In this document: one piece after another, positions 16,557 through 25,422 of the stretch
Layout: every line of letters begins with the position of its first letter
Numbering within the stretch: the first letter of the stretch is position 1
Assembly (NCBI RefSeq): GCF_000483125.1
Contig: NZ_KI519553.1
Coordinates: 593,124-657,123 of the forward strand
DNA length: 64,000 nt
DNA from: Atopobium fossor DSM 15642
Lineage (GTDB): Bacteria > Actinomycetota > Coriobacteriia > Coriobacteriales > Atopobiaceae
Direction: 5' to 3'
Position numbers and translations under genes: made by a program
The notes under the pieces: generated by a model
The model's input: the letters and a program-made list of their open reading frames with translations, nothing else
Told to the model about the DNA's origin: nothing
The model's database searches: none

Positions 16557-17807
16557 ATGATTTCTCGCGTTTGTCTTGTTCATTATCACGAGATTGGTTT
16601 GAAGGGTAAAAATCGTTCTCGTTTTGAAAATCAACTTGTTGTAAATCTGCGTCACGCGCTCAATACATTTCCAATAGCAGACATTGCAAGGATTTCTGGC
16701 CATCTGCTTATATCCTTGACGGACGACTCTTGTGTACACCAACTTGCTCATGCGGTTTCATTGGTACCAGGAGTCGCACGTGTTTCTATTGCTTTTAGGA
16801 CTGCTCAACGTGAAGAAGAGTTTTGTAGCGCTGCGGTTCAAGCTTTAGCTGAGGCAGGGGAGTTTGTAAGCTTTAAGGTGCATGCTCATCGTGCTGCTAC
16901 CAACTATCACTTGCATACGCTTGAACTTAACAGACTTGTTGGTTCTGTTTTGTGTGAGGCCTATCCCACAAAAAAAGTTGATGTCCACAACCCTGATATA
17001 ACGGTATATGTAAACGTAGTTCAGGGTGACGTGTTTGTGTATGCTGCTTCTCTGATTGGCGTAGGTGGCTTGCCTGTTGGTACTGCAGGTAAGGTAGTTT
17101 CACTCCTGTCCAGTGGTATTGATTCTCCTGTAGCAACATGGATGGTTGGACGTCGTGGAGCAAATGTCATTCCAATCCATTTTTCTGGTCGTCCTATGAC
17201 AGCAGATACCAGTGAGTATCTATGTCAGGATATTGTAGAGAAACTCCGTGGCGCTGGTATTATTGGCCGTATGTATGTAGTTGCCTTTGGAGAGGTTCAA
17301 CGCGAGATCTCTCTTGCTGTTCCTCAGGGTCTACGCATCATTATGTACCGTCGTATGATGTTTAAAATTGCCGAGCGCATTGCTCGCATTGAAGGTGCTC
17401 AGGCCTTGGTCACGGGCGAGTCTTTGGGTCAGGTTGCTTCTCAGACTTTGGAAAATATTGCGGCTGTCAACGAGGTTGTAGAGATTCCTATTTTCCGACC
17501 ACTGATTGGAACGGATAAACAAGAGATTATTCAGCGTGCTCAGCAGATTGGTACGTTTGAGATTTCAAGTCAGACGGCACCAGACTGCTGTACGTTGTTT
17601 ATGCCTCGTCGCCCTGAGACACGTGCTCGTCTTGCAGAAGTGCATACGGCATGGGAACAGTTTGACCATGAAGGTTTTATCGATAAGCTCCTAGATGAGA
17701 TTGAATACATAGATTTTGGGGGTTGTCCTTCATATAGGCCGCCTAAGTCTATGCGTACTTATCACGCCATACTTGGTTCTGCACAGTCAAGTTTTGTGAA
17801 AGAGTAA
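16557..17807 (+). CDS. thiI: tRNA 4-thiouridine synthase ThiI
   Basis: Transfers sulfur to tRNA U8 and, in many bacteria, to ThiS for thiamine. The protein has 416 aa: N-terminal ferredoxin-like segment and THUMP domain (about 1-165, with EIGLKGKNRSRFE), then a PP-loop ATP pyrophosphatase domain from about 180, with SLLSSGIDSPVATWM (the usual SGGIDSP has Ser for the first Gly) and TAPDCCTLFMP. There is no C-terminal rhodanese domain, so a separate sulfur carrier is expected. ATG 16557 is 8 nt after the rpoZ stop; a GTG at 16548 overlapping that stop is an alternative. Confidence 0.93.
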   Translation: MISRVCLVHYHEIGLKGKNRSRFENQLVVNLRHALNTFPIADIARISGHLLISLTDDSCVHQLAHAVSLVPGVARVSIAFRTAQREEEFCSAAVQALAEAGEFVSFKVHAHRAATNYHLHTLELNRLVGSVLCEAYPTKKVDVHNPDITVYVNVVQGDVFVYAASLIGVGGLPVGTAGKVVSLLSSGIDSPVATWMVGRRGANVIPIHFSGRPMTADTSEYLCQDIVEKLRGAGIIGRMYVVAFGEVQREISLAVPQGLRIIMYRRMMFKIAERIARIEGAQALVTGESLGQVASQTLENIAAVNEVVEIPIFRPLIGTDKQEIIQRAQQIGTFEISSQTAPDCCTLFMPRRPETRARLAEVHTAWEQFDHEGFIDKLLDEIEYIDFGGCPSYRPPKSMRTYHAILGSAQSSFVKE

Positions 17808-17839
17808 GATATTTTTGCAGGTATCTTAGCTATTTTTTT
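17806..17839 (+). terminator. Weak stem-loop with T-run after thiI
   Basis: AAGATA (17806-17811) pairs with TATCTT (17822-17827). Seven T follow at 17833-17839 after a 5 nt gap. The stem is AT-rich and would be a poor terminator alone. Confidence 0.4.
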
Positions 17840-17849
17840 GAATGTATAG

Positions 17850-17899
17850 CCTCTGTTTGGGTTTTGTTAGATTTCTGACAGTTCCAGCAGAGGTTTTTT
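17850..17899 (+). terminator. Rho-independent terminator between thiI and comEA
   Basis: CCTCTG (17850-17855) pairs with CAGAGG (17888-17893), with extra GG/CC pairs inside, followed by six T (17894-17899). Confidence 0.65.
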
Positions 17900-17954
17900 C
17901 TTTAGCCCTTGGGTTTGGCTGTTAACTTCCTCACACTTAAAGCAAGGAGGTAGT

Positions 17955-18731
17955 ATGGCACAAATTCAATCAAATGCGTTTATACGCAGGCTATCCGTTT
18001 TAAAGAGAACCTATAGTCTCACAAAACCAAAGCTTCTCGCTTTGGGTGTAAGTGCTGCTTTGTTTATCGGTGGCTTAGTCTTTGTTGCATTCCACCTACC
18101 TATAGGTGGAATCGTTATTGGACAATCAGATACACAAGATGCCCAATCAATCGAGAAGAGCAGTCTTAAAAACATGGCAGAAAAGTCAGACGGGAAATCG
18201 GATACTAAAACTCAGAACCCGACGACGCAGATGCAAGCTTCAGGCACAGCGCAGTTTATTGTAGTGCATGTAGATGGTGCTGTAGCAAAACCTGGTGTGT
18301 ACACGCTTGAGCAGCCAAAACCACGCATCAAAGATGCCGTTGATCTTGCTGGCGGTCTAGGAGAAGAGGCAGATACTTCTACGATTAATCTAGCTGCGAT
18401 TATCGAGGATGGCAGCAAAATATATATTCCAAAACAAGGGGAAAGTATTCCTCTTGAACAAGCTGTTTCTGATGACACCCAGAGCAATTCCAACAGAACC
18501 TTAGGTACACACGCAGATGCTGGTGACACACATGCCAGTGGTCTTATTAACATTAATACTGCGACAGAACAAGAGCTTATGAGCCTTCCCGGTGTTGGCA
18601 AATCAACTGCTCAAGCAATTATTGAGGACCGTAGGATAAATGGAGTTTTTGCAACCGTAGAAGACCTTATGAGAGTCTCTGGTATTGGCGCAAAGAAGTT
18701 TGAAAAACTGCAAGGCAAGATTCGTGTTTAA
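17955..18731 (+). CDS. comEA: Competence protein ComEA (SLBB plus helix-hairpin-helix DNA receptor)
   Basis: Membrane-anchored DNA-binding protein that hands double-stranded DNA to the uptake channel. The protein has 258 aa: basic N-terminus, one membrane segment at about residues 28-47, a Ser/Lys/Gln-rich spacer, an SLBB domain at 100-160 (VVHVDGAVAKPGVYTL ... DGSKIYIP), a second linker, and two helix-hairpin-helix motifs at 198-258 (LININ.A....L.SLPGVG, VSGIGAKKF). ATG 17955 has AAGGAGG 5 nt upstream. comEC follows with overlap or a very short gap, the usual arrangement. Other competence genes are not in this window. Confidence 0.94.
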   Translation: MAQIQSNAFIRRLSVLKRTYSLTKPKLLALGVSAALFIGGLVFVAFHLPIGGIVIGQSDTQDAQSIEKSSLKNMAEKSDGKSDTKTQNPTTQMQASGTAQFIVVHVDGAVAKPGVYTLEQPKPRIKDAVDLAGGLGEEADTSTINLAAIIEDGSKIYIPKQGESIPLEQAVSDDTQSNSNRTLGTHADAGDTHASGLININTATEQELMSLPGVGKSTAQAIIEDRRINGVFATVEDLMRVSGIGAKKFEKLQGKIRV

Positions 18732-18738
18732 AGAAATT

Positions 18739-21117
18739 ATGCTTCCTTATAAACCTTACCTTCCAGAAAGCTTATTGGTTCTTGGTTGCTGTTTGGGTTT
18801 TGATGCACTTATTGTTCAAGCTAGGCTTTCTAGTTTACTGCTGTTGTGTGCGCTGGGAACCTTTGTGCTTGCTGTGGTTAGTCTGTGCTGTTGGAGAAAA
18901 CGAGGTAGAACATATACTTCTCTTTGTGTTGCCATGCTCTTAGTTTGTGCTGCAAGTTGTTTTGTTCAGCAACAACATTTTAAGAAGGTTTCTCGCACAT
19001 TGGAAACGCTGACCCCCTCTTCGTGTATGTATGAGGTGCTGAGCGATAGCACACAAACTCGCTTTGGCTGGAAGGCACGTGCAAACTGCATTTATAAAAA
19101 TATAGACCATCAAGGAAATGATCTTTGTGCTGACGTTTGGCTTTCGAGTAAAGAACCCTTGCGTTATGGAAGTGTCTTGCGCTTGGTGGGTCGCTATAAG
19201 AAAAACTCTGATGATCAATATGGTCAGCAAAACATGGTCCGTGGTATCTGCGGAACAGTGCAAGTTTTACAAGTTAAACAAACATATCTGTTGGGAGGAC
19301 TAAAAGAATCAATCATTTCTTGTCGAGAAGCCCTATTAAAACAGATTAACCCTGATACAAATGCTTCGCGAGCACTATTAGCAGGATGTATTTGTGGATA
19401 CAAAACGGGACTTTCAAGTTTTGGTATTTCCCAAAGCTTGGCAGGTTGTGGTCTTGCTCATATGGTGGCAGTGTCTGGCTCGCACCTTGCCTTAGTTGCA
19501 AGTATCTTAACGTTATTTATAAGCAAAACCTCGCTAAAACCTGCTGTGCGTGTTGGCGCTGTAGTTGCTGTAACAGGATTGTTTGTAGTGTTTTGTGGTT
19601 GCCCTTCATCTGCAATGCGTGCATGGCTTATGTCTGTAACAACTCAAGCGGGAGTGTTGTTGGGTAGGCGCTCTTACGCGCTTTCTGCGAGTTCTTTATG
19701 CGGTATCAGCATGTTGATTGTGCAGCCGTTTTTAGTTATGGATGTTGGATTTTTGTTATCGCTTAGTTCCGTTGTTGGTCTTTGCTTGTTTACTACCTAT
19801 GGTGCATATTTGGGAAAGCTTTTGCTACCTCAGGTTAAAGTATCTCCAACAAAGATACTGGGGAAGTTTTTACACAGAATCCATCCTATTCAAGAGTCGC
19901 TTGGCTCATCTGCCGTGACTTCTTGCGTAGCTCTTATAAGCACTTTTCCTCTTGTTATCCATGTGTTTGAACAGTTATCTGTAATTGGCCCCGTATCAAA
20001 CTGCATAGTAGGACCTCTTTTTGTGTTCTTTATCATGCTTGGTGCAATAAGTGCTCCACTGCTTTTTGTGCCTGTGTTGGGTAATTTGCTACTTGCAGTA
20101 TTAGATATTGTGGCCAAACTTATTTTGCTGCTGGCGGGATGGTTTTCTCAACTTCCACTTGCCAATATCGCATTGAATGAATCAAGTTGGTGGATTTCTG
20201 CTGTAGTAGTAGCTGCGCTTGTAGCTATTGTGCTTGTATGGCCCCGTTTATCCGCACAACTTGTTCGTAGGTGTGTGGGAGTAACCGTATGTTTAATACT
20301 GCTGTGGTTTGTGCATGTGCGCTACTTTGCGCCCGCTCGCGTTGTAGTGCTTGATGTAGGACAAGGTGACGCAATTGTGGTGCAGGATGGTCCACAGGCA
20401 CTGCTAATAGATACTGGACCAAAAGGCATGGTAGTAAAAGCTTTAGGCCGCAAACAAATCCTACACTTAGATGCAGTGTTGTTAACGCATTTGCATGATG
20501 ATCATATTGGTGGAATGGAAGAACTTGCAACTCGAATGCATACTCATCAAGTGCTTGTGGGTAAAGGGGTTTTGCAGGCGGTTTCTTCTGAGCTAGAACA
20601 AAACATCCAAAAAATGACTGACCAGCCAGCTCGGGAATTGTCCTATGGTTCTGTGATTCAAGTTGGACGTTTTTCTCTGCGGATGGTTTGGCCACAAAAG
20701 CCAACAGATGGCACGCATAATGCGGATTCAATCATGCTGATTTGCCAGTATCAGGATAATGAAAATGCACAAGAAGACCTTACACTTTTGCTTACAGGTG
20801 ATGCCGAGAAAGACGAGTTAGAGCAGGTTATACGGTCACATGATATAAAGACTCTTGATGTGCTTAAAGTGGGTCATCATGGTTCGGAAATAAGCATCAC
20901 CTTAGATCAGGCGCATACCTTAGCTCCAGACTTCAGCCTTATTAGTGTTGGGGCGCATAACAAATATGGACACCCTTCACGAGCATGTTTAGATACACTT
21001 ACTCAAGCAGATTCAAAGGTGTTGTGTACCAAGGATTACGGAGACCTTGAACTTCGTCCTGATGGCAGAGGTGGCTTTGCTATTATGGGGACACGCAAAG
21101 GAGGTATAGATGACTAA
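18739..21117 (+). CDS. comEC: ComEC/Rec2 DNA uptake channel protein
   Basis: Channel that brings single-stranded DNA into the cytoplasm; 792 aa from ATG 18739. N-terminal hydrophobic helices and a soluble domain (up to about 200), a competence domain with many membrane segments (about 210-520, containing GLAHMVAVSGSHLALVAS), and a C-terminal metallo-beta-lactamase-like domain with VLDVGQGDAI, LTHLHDDHIGGME and VGHHGS, all metal motifs intact, consistent with a nuclease. An alternative start is GTG 18724, overlapping the comEA stop, with AAGG about 10 nt upstream. The gene overlaps holA by 8 nt. Confidence 0.94.
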   Translation: MLPYKPYLPESLLVLGCCLGFDALIVQARLSSLLLLCALGTFVLAVVSLCCWRKRGRTYTSLCVAMLLVCAASCFVQQQHFKKVSRTLETLTPSSCMYEVLSDSTQTRFGWKARANCIYKNIDHQGNDLCADVWLSSKEPLRYGSVLRLVGRYKKNSDDQYGQQNMVRGICGTVQVLQVKQTYLLGGLKESIISCREALLKQINPDTNASRALLAGCICGYKTGLSSFGISQSLAGCGLAHMVAVSGSHLALVASILTLFISKTSLKPAVRVGAVVAVTGLFVVFCGCPSSAMRAWLMSVTTQAGVLLGRRSYALSASSLCGISMLIVQPFLVMDVGFLLSLSSVVGLCLFTTYGAYLGKLLLPQVKVSPTKILGKFLHRIHPIQESLGSSAVTSCVALISTFPLVIHVFEQLSVIGPVSNCIVGPLFVFFIMLGAISAPLLFVPVLGNLLLAVLDIVAKLILLLAGWFSQLPLANIALNESSWWISAVVVAALVAIVLVWPRLSAQLVRRCVGVTVCLILLWFVHVRYFAPARVVVLDVGQGDAIVVQDGPQALLIDTGPKGMVVKALGRKQILHLDAVLLTHLHDDHIGGMEELATRMHTHQVLVGKGVLQAVSSELEQNIQKMTDQPARELSYGSVIQVGRFSLRMVWPQKPTDGTHNADSIMLICQYQDNENAQEDLTLLLTGDAEKDELEQVIRSHDIKTLDVLKVGHHGSEISITLDQAHTLAPDFSLISVGAHNKYGHPSRACLDTLTQADSKVLCTKDYGDLELRPDGRGGFAIMGTRKGGIDD

Positions 21118-22078
21118 GATGAACAAAGAAAACTTACTTGTTGCTTACTTATTAGTGGGTACCGATGAGCTCAAGCAACAGCGTACCATTGCTCGTCTTA
21201 AGCAATATCTGGATCCTGACTTTGCAGATTTTAATCTGGAAGAACATCTGAGTGCTTCTGGTTTAGAAGCTCAAGTTCTCATCAGTTCCTTACAAGCGCT
21301 TCCTTTTGGAGATAGCCGCAGGTTTGTTATTGTGTGGGAGGCAGATAAGCTTACTAAAGAGGTTTCAGAAGCTTTGGTAAGTTATTTAGCAGATTCCAAT
21401 CCTTCAAGTATTCTGGTGCTTATTGCTCAGAGCTTGGCTAAATCTACGAGGCTGTATAAAGCAGTAGCTAACGTAGGAGCAAAGGCTGTTATTGATTGTG
21501 GTGCCAAGAAAAAATTTGCACTTGCTACCGATGTGATACATATTGCTCAAGTCCATGGTTTATATATAGATACCGCTGCAGCTCAAAGGCTTATTTTTAA
21601 GGTGGGAGAGTCCACTATTATGCTGGACAATCAGCTAGCCTCTTTAGCCTCTCGCTTAGGAGTAGGAGCTACAGTTCATGTGGCAGATATAGATTCCTAT
21701 GTGACCCAAAGTGCAGAAGTAAATCCTTGGGAGTTTTTAGACGTATTGTGTAGTAGAGATTTTGCTCAGTCCATGGAATTATTTCATGTAATGAAATCAA
21801 ATGGCTATGTAGCGCTACAAATATTTATTACTTCTCGTCTTCGTGAACTTATATGCGTAAAAGCATTACAGGAGCGTGGTACACCGGCGATTATGGCTCA
21901 AGAATTGGGTAAGCAAGATTGGCAAATAAAAAAATACCCTAGCTTTGTTCGTAAGTTTGCTCCTGGCGAACTCGAAGAGCTTCTCAAAAAGAGTAAAGAA
22001 CTTGAGTGGACACTTAAAAATTCAAGCGAAAAAGAAACAGCATTTATCCAGTTTATTGCTGCTGTTTGCGGAAAATAG
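21110..22078 (+). CDS. holA: DNA polymerase III delta subunit HolA
   Basis: Clamp-loader subunit that opens the sliding clamp; 322 aa. The pattern of a P-loop-less AAA+ fold is visible: YLLVGTDEL, SLQALPFGDSRRFVIVWEADKL and ILVLIAQS.AKSTRLYK, followed by a helical C-terminal collar domain ending in KNSSEKETAFIQFIAAVCGK. ATG 21110 is 5 nt after AAAGGAGG and overlaps the comEC stop; a second ATG at 21119 is possible. The comEA-comEC-holA-rpsT order is common in Gram-positive bacteria and supports the calls. Confidence 0.92.
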   Translation: MTKMNKENLLVAYLLVGTDELKQQRTIARLKQYLDPDFADFNLEEHLSASGLEAQVLISSLQALPFGDSRRFVIVWEADKLTKEVSEALVSYLADSNPSSILVLIAQSLAKSTRLYKAVANVGAKAVIDCGAKKKFALATDVIHIAQVHGLYIDTAAAQRLIFKVGESTIMLDNQLASLASRLGVGATVHVADIDSYVTQSAEVNPWEFLDVLCSRDFAQSMELFHVMKSNGYVALQIFITSRLRELICVKALQERGTPAIMAQELGKQDWQIKKYPSFVRKFAPGELEELLKKSKELEWTLKNSSEKETAFIQFIAAVCGK

Positions 22079-22109
22079 TAAGTAATGCTACATAAAATAA
22101 ATTGCATAT

Positions 22110-22145
22110 AAAGAATAAAAAGACCTCGCCAGCACGCGAGGTCTT
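22110..22145 (-). terminator. Terminator of rpsT
   Basis: A perfect 10 bp stem, 22120-22129 with 22136-22145 (AAGACCTCGC/GCGAGGTCTT), loop of 6 nt. On the - strand it is followed by a T-rich tract (22119 downwards). The + strand side lacks a T-run, so it mainly serves rpsT, though it also separates the convergent holA. Confidence 0.85.
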
Positions 22146-22176
22146 ACACACAAAGATTACTAAGAAAAGCGCTTAG

Positions 22177-22440
22177 TTATGCAATGGTATTAGCAAGCTT
22201 AGCAACACCGCTCTTGCGCTTTGCTGCCTGATTCTTGTGGATAATACCCTTGGAAGCTGCCTTGTCCAGGAGCTTACCTGCATGCTGAACGGCTGCCTGA
22301 GCTGCTGCAGCGTCATTTGCCTCTACGGCAAGACGAACATTCTTTACAGCAGTCTTGAGCTCGGAGCGAACTGCCTTATTGCGAATACGAGCTTTCTCGG
22401 CAGTCTTAATGCGCTTCTTCTGAGACTTAATGTTTGCCAC
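22177..22440 (-). CDS. rpsT: 30S ribosomal protein S20
   Basis: 87 aa basic protein of the small-subunit body that binds 16S rRNA early in assembly. Starts [23 protein letters not shown], with the typical S20 helical Lys/Arg/Ala-rich composition and [23 protein letters not shown] near the end. The start is GTG at 22440 with AAAGGAAAC upstream on the - strand. It is monocistronic, with its own promoter facing lepA and its own terminator. A leader of about 60 nt is predicted. Confidence 0.96.
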   Translation of the reverse strand: MANIKSQKKRIKTAEKARIRNKAVRSELKTAVKNVRLAVEANDAAAAQAAVQHAGKLLDKAASKGIIHKNQAAKRKSGVAKLANTIA

Positions 22441-22508
22441 GTGTGTTTCCTTTCAAAAATAATCTCTGTGAGGCCTCTGACGTTGAGACACGGTGAGGTC
22501 AACAAGGA

Positions 22509-22535
22509 AGTATAGCATGAATGGGGTGCTATACG
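22509..22535. promoter_or_regulatory. Divergent overlapping extended -10 elements of rpsT (-) and lepA (+)
   Basis: The inverted repeat GTATAGCA (22510-22517) / TGCTATAC (22527-22534) with a 9 bp gap contains one TG-C-TATAC(T/G) extended -10 on each strand: - strand TATACT at 22514-22509, + strand TATACG at 22530-22535. A second + strand candidate, TATTAT, is at 22537-22542. No good -35 was found on either side. Confidence 0.5.
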
Positions 22536-22549
22536 CTATTATCTCTACT

Positions 22550-24361
22550 ATGACTACATTTGACACTTCACATATCCGCAACTTCTCTGTTGTGGCACAC
22601 ATCGATCACGGTAAATCAACGATTTCTGACCGTATTTTGGAGCTTACTCATACGGTGGAAGAGCGTGACATGGAGCAGCAACTGCTTGACTCCATGGATA
22701 TTGAACGTGAGCGTGGTATTACCATCAAATCTAATGCCGTACGCGTTATATATGAGGCAAACGATGGACAAAAATATCAGTTTAATTTAATTGACACTCC
22801 AGGTCATGTGGACTTCACCTATGAGGTATCACGTTCATTAGCTGCCTGCGAAGGGGCTATCTTGGTTGTAGATGCAACTCAGGGTGTAGAGGCACAAACG
22901 GTTTCCAATGCCACACTTGCCATGAATGCTAACCTTGACATTGTACCTGCTATCAACAAGATTGATCTTCCCAGCGCACACCCCGAGGAAGTTAAGGAAG
23001 AGATAGAAGAAGAGCTGGCAATTCCAGCAGAGGATGCAGTATGTGTTTCTGGTAAAACAGGCGAAGGCATCCATGAGCTTCTCGAGAGCATTGTTTATCT
23101 GGTTTCTCCTCCTGAAGGCGACCCTCATTTGCCGCTTAAGGCTTTAATTTTGGATTCATACTTTGATGAATACCGCGGTGTTGTGGCTACAGTCCGCGTC
23201 TTTGACGGTGTTATGAAAGCTGGTCAAAAATTGCAGCTTATGGCTGTAGGGGAGAATTTTATTTGTGATGGAGTTGGCTGTAAGCGCCCTGTTGAGGTGA
23301 GTTTGCCTCAGCTTGGTGTGGGTGAAGTTGGTTTTGTGGTAACAGGCCTCAAAGATCCTAGCTTAGTTAAAACAGGTGACACCATTACACTGGCAGATAC
23401 CCCCTGCGCAGAGCCTTGTCCTGGCTATCATGAAGCTAAGCCCATGGTCTATACAGGTTTGTTCCCTGTAGACAACAAACAGTATGAGAATTTACGTGAT
23501 GCACTCGAGAAACTTAAGGTTAATGATCCATCACTAACCTGGACACCCGAGACTTCTGTAGCTTTGGGTTTTGGTTTTCGTGTTGGCTTTTTGGGCCTTC
23601 TTCACATGGAGGTTGTAAAGGAGCGCTTGGAGCGCGAGTTTGACTTATCTTTAATTGCTACTTCACCTTCTGTGAGCTATCACGTATTTCTAACAGATGG
23701 TGAGCAGATTTCTATTACTAGTCCGCAGGATTTGCCTGAGCCTACGCGTATTGATCATATTGACGAACCTTACCTTAAGGCTAAGGTTATTGTTCCGCCC
23801 GATTACATGGGTGCTGTCATGCAGCTTGCAGTTGAGCATCGTGGTGCCATGCAGGACATGGTGTATTTGACCGAGAAAAGCGTTGAGATGCACTTTGATA
23901 TCCCGCTTGCAGAGCTTATCTTGGACTTTTTTGATCAGCTGAAGAGCCGTACCAAAGGCTATGCATCGCTTGATTATGAATTTGGTGATTACCGAGCATC
24001 TGAACTAGTTAAGCTGGATATTTTGCTTTCTGGTGAGATTGTAGATGCCTTGTCTTTTATTGTTCATAAGGACAAGGCTTATAACATGGGTCGTTCTCTG
24101 TGTGACAAACTCAAGGAAATTATTCCGCGCCAGCAATTTGAGGTACCCATCCAAGGTGCAATTGGTAATAAGATTATTAGCCGTTCTACGGTTAAAGCCA
24201 TGCGTAAGGATGTTCTTGCAAAATGCTATGGTGGCGATATCTCTCGTAAACGCAAGCTCCTTGAAAAACAAAAAGAGGGCAAGAAACGCATGAAACAGAT
24301 TGGTTCTGTTGAGGTGCCCCAAGAGGCCTTCCTTGCGGTTCTCAAGGTGGACGACGAGTAA
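22550..24361 (+). CDS. lepA: Elongation factor 4 (LepA), ribosome back-translocase GTPase
   Basis: Translational GTPase that acts on stalled ribosomes and in 30S biogenesis; 603 aa. The GTPase domain has [17 protein letters not shown] and NKIDLPSA; then domain II, an EF-G-like domain III, domain V and the LepA-specific C-terminal domain ([47 protein letters not shown]). ATG 22550 gives the family-standard N terminus; an upstream extension to 22493 crosses the promoter. No Shine-Dalgarno precedes the ATG and a -10 lies within 8-15 nt of it, so a leaderless mRNA is likely. The stop overlaps the dus start (TAATG). Confidence 0.96.
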   Translation: MTTFDTSHIRNFSVVAHIDHGKSTISDRILELTHTVEERDMEQQLLDSMDIERERGITIKSNAVRVIYEANDGQKYQFNLIDTPGHVDFTYEVSRSLAACEGAILVVDATQGVEAQTVSNATLAMNANLDIVPAINKIDLPSAHPEEVKEEIEEELAIPAEDAVCVSGKTGEGIHELLESIVYLVSPPEGDPHLPLKALILDSYFDEYRGVVATVRVFDGVMKAGQKLQLMAVGENFICDGVGCKRPVEVSLPQLGVGEVGFVVTGLKDPSLVKTGDTITLADTPCAEPCPGYHEAKPMVYTGLFPVDNKQYENLRDALEKLKVNDPSLTWTPETSVALGFGFRVGFLGLLHMEVVKERLEREFDLSLIATSPSVSYHVFLTDGEQISITSPQDLPEPTRIDHIDEPYLKAKVIVPPDYMGAVMQLAVEHRGAMQDMVYLTEKSVEMHFDIPLAELILDFFDQLKSRTKGYASLDYEFGDYRASELVKLDILLSGEIVDALSFIVHKDKAYNMGRSLCDKLKEIIPRQQFEVPIQGAIGNKIISRSTVKAMRKDVLAKCYGGDISRKRKLLEKQKEGKKRMKQIGSVEVPQEAFLAVLKVDDE

Positions 24362-25422
24362 TGGCCTTGTCTGTAACTGAGCTGCTCAAAATCTATGGAC
24401 CATCTGCGGGGTTATCAACAAATCTTGTACCTGCACCACTAGATAAATCCTTTGCACAGCGTCTTGTGCATAATCCATTTTTGATGGCACCCATGGCAGG
24501 TGTATCCGATGCTGCATATCGTATTATGGCGCGTGCAGGTGGTGCGGCGTGGGCGGTAAGCGAGATGGTTTCTGTTGCCGGTTTACATTACGGTGGCGAG
24601 AAAACCTGGGAGCTCGTTATTCCTCATGATGCAGAGCCAGATATAGTAGTACAGCTTTTTGGTAGCAAGCCCGAACAATTTGCCGAGGCCACAGTTGCAG
24701 TCAGTGAGCGCTTGGGCACAAAGCTCAGTGCCATTGATGTAAATATGGCCTGTCCCGTTCCTAAAGTTACACGTAAAGGCGAGGGTTCGGCACTGCTGGA
24801 TGAGCCCGAACGTGCAGTACAGATTATTCAATATGTTGTACAAAATACTACCGTTCCTGTTACAGCAAAAATTCGTATAGGTCGTACGCCCGATAAAATT
24901 GTAGGTCCCGAGTTTGCCTGCAGGCTGGAAGATGCTGGTGTTGCTGCGATTGCGGTCCATGGTCGTACGGCATCACAGATGTATCGTGGTGAATCTAACT
25001 TAGAACAGGTGTGTCAAGTAGCTCAAGCGCTGTCCATTCCAGTAATTGGTTCGGGCGATATTCTTACTGCGCAGACAGCAGCACAGCTTGTGAGATCTAC
25101 ACCTTGTGCAGCAGCATATGTGGCACGTGGCACCTATGGTAATCCGTGGCTGTTTGGGGATGCAGCAGCTCTTTTACATGACAAGAAGCCTGCTGAGCAT
25201 TCTATAGTCCAACGCCTTAATGCCTTTGATTTACATGTGCGCCTATTGGTAGCAACACATGCTCATTTGGCACGTGCACGAAGTCTTGCGGGCTGGTATT
25301 TGCGTGGTATTCCTCAAGCAGCAGCTTGGCGTCAAAGAGCTGTGGGGTGTACTGTTCCAGAGGACTACTATGAGCTTGTGGCCGAAGTTAAAGATAAGAT
25401 TGCAGCACATGGACTCATGTAA
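24361..25422 (+). CDS. dus: tRNA-dihydrouridine synthase (DusB-like)
   Basis: FMN enzyme that reduces uridine to dihydrouridine in the tRNA D-loop; 353 aa. MAPMAGVSDAAYR forms the FMN loop, the catalytic Cys is in NMACPVPKV (about residue 130), and IAVHGRTASQMYRG and VIGSGDI follow in the TIM barrel. The C-terminal helical domain ends the protein. Translational coupling to lepA is through TAATG. The next gene, hemW, probably starts inside its last codons. Confidence 0.93.
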   Translation: MALSVTELLKIYGPSAGLSTNLVPAPLDKSFAQRLVHNPFLMAPMAGVSDAAYRIMARAGGAAWAVSEMVSVAGLHYGGEKTWELVIPHDAEPDIVVQLFGSKPEQFAEATVAVSERLGTKLSAIDVNMACPVPKVTRKGEGSALLDEPERAVQIIQYVVQNTTVPVTAKIRIGRTPDKIVGPEFACRLEDAGVAAIAVHGRTASQMYRGESNLEQVCQVAQALSIPVIGSGDILTAQTAAQLVRSTPCAAAYVARGTYGNPWLFGDAAALLHDKKPAEHSIVQRLNAFDLHVRLLVATHAHLARARSLAGWYLRGIPQAAAWRQRAVGCTVPEDYYELVAEVKDKIAAHGLM

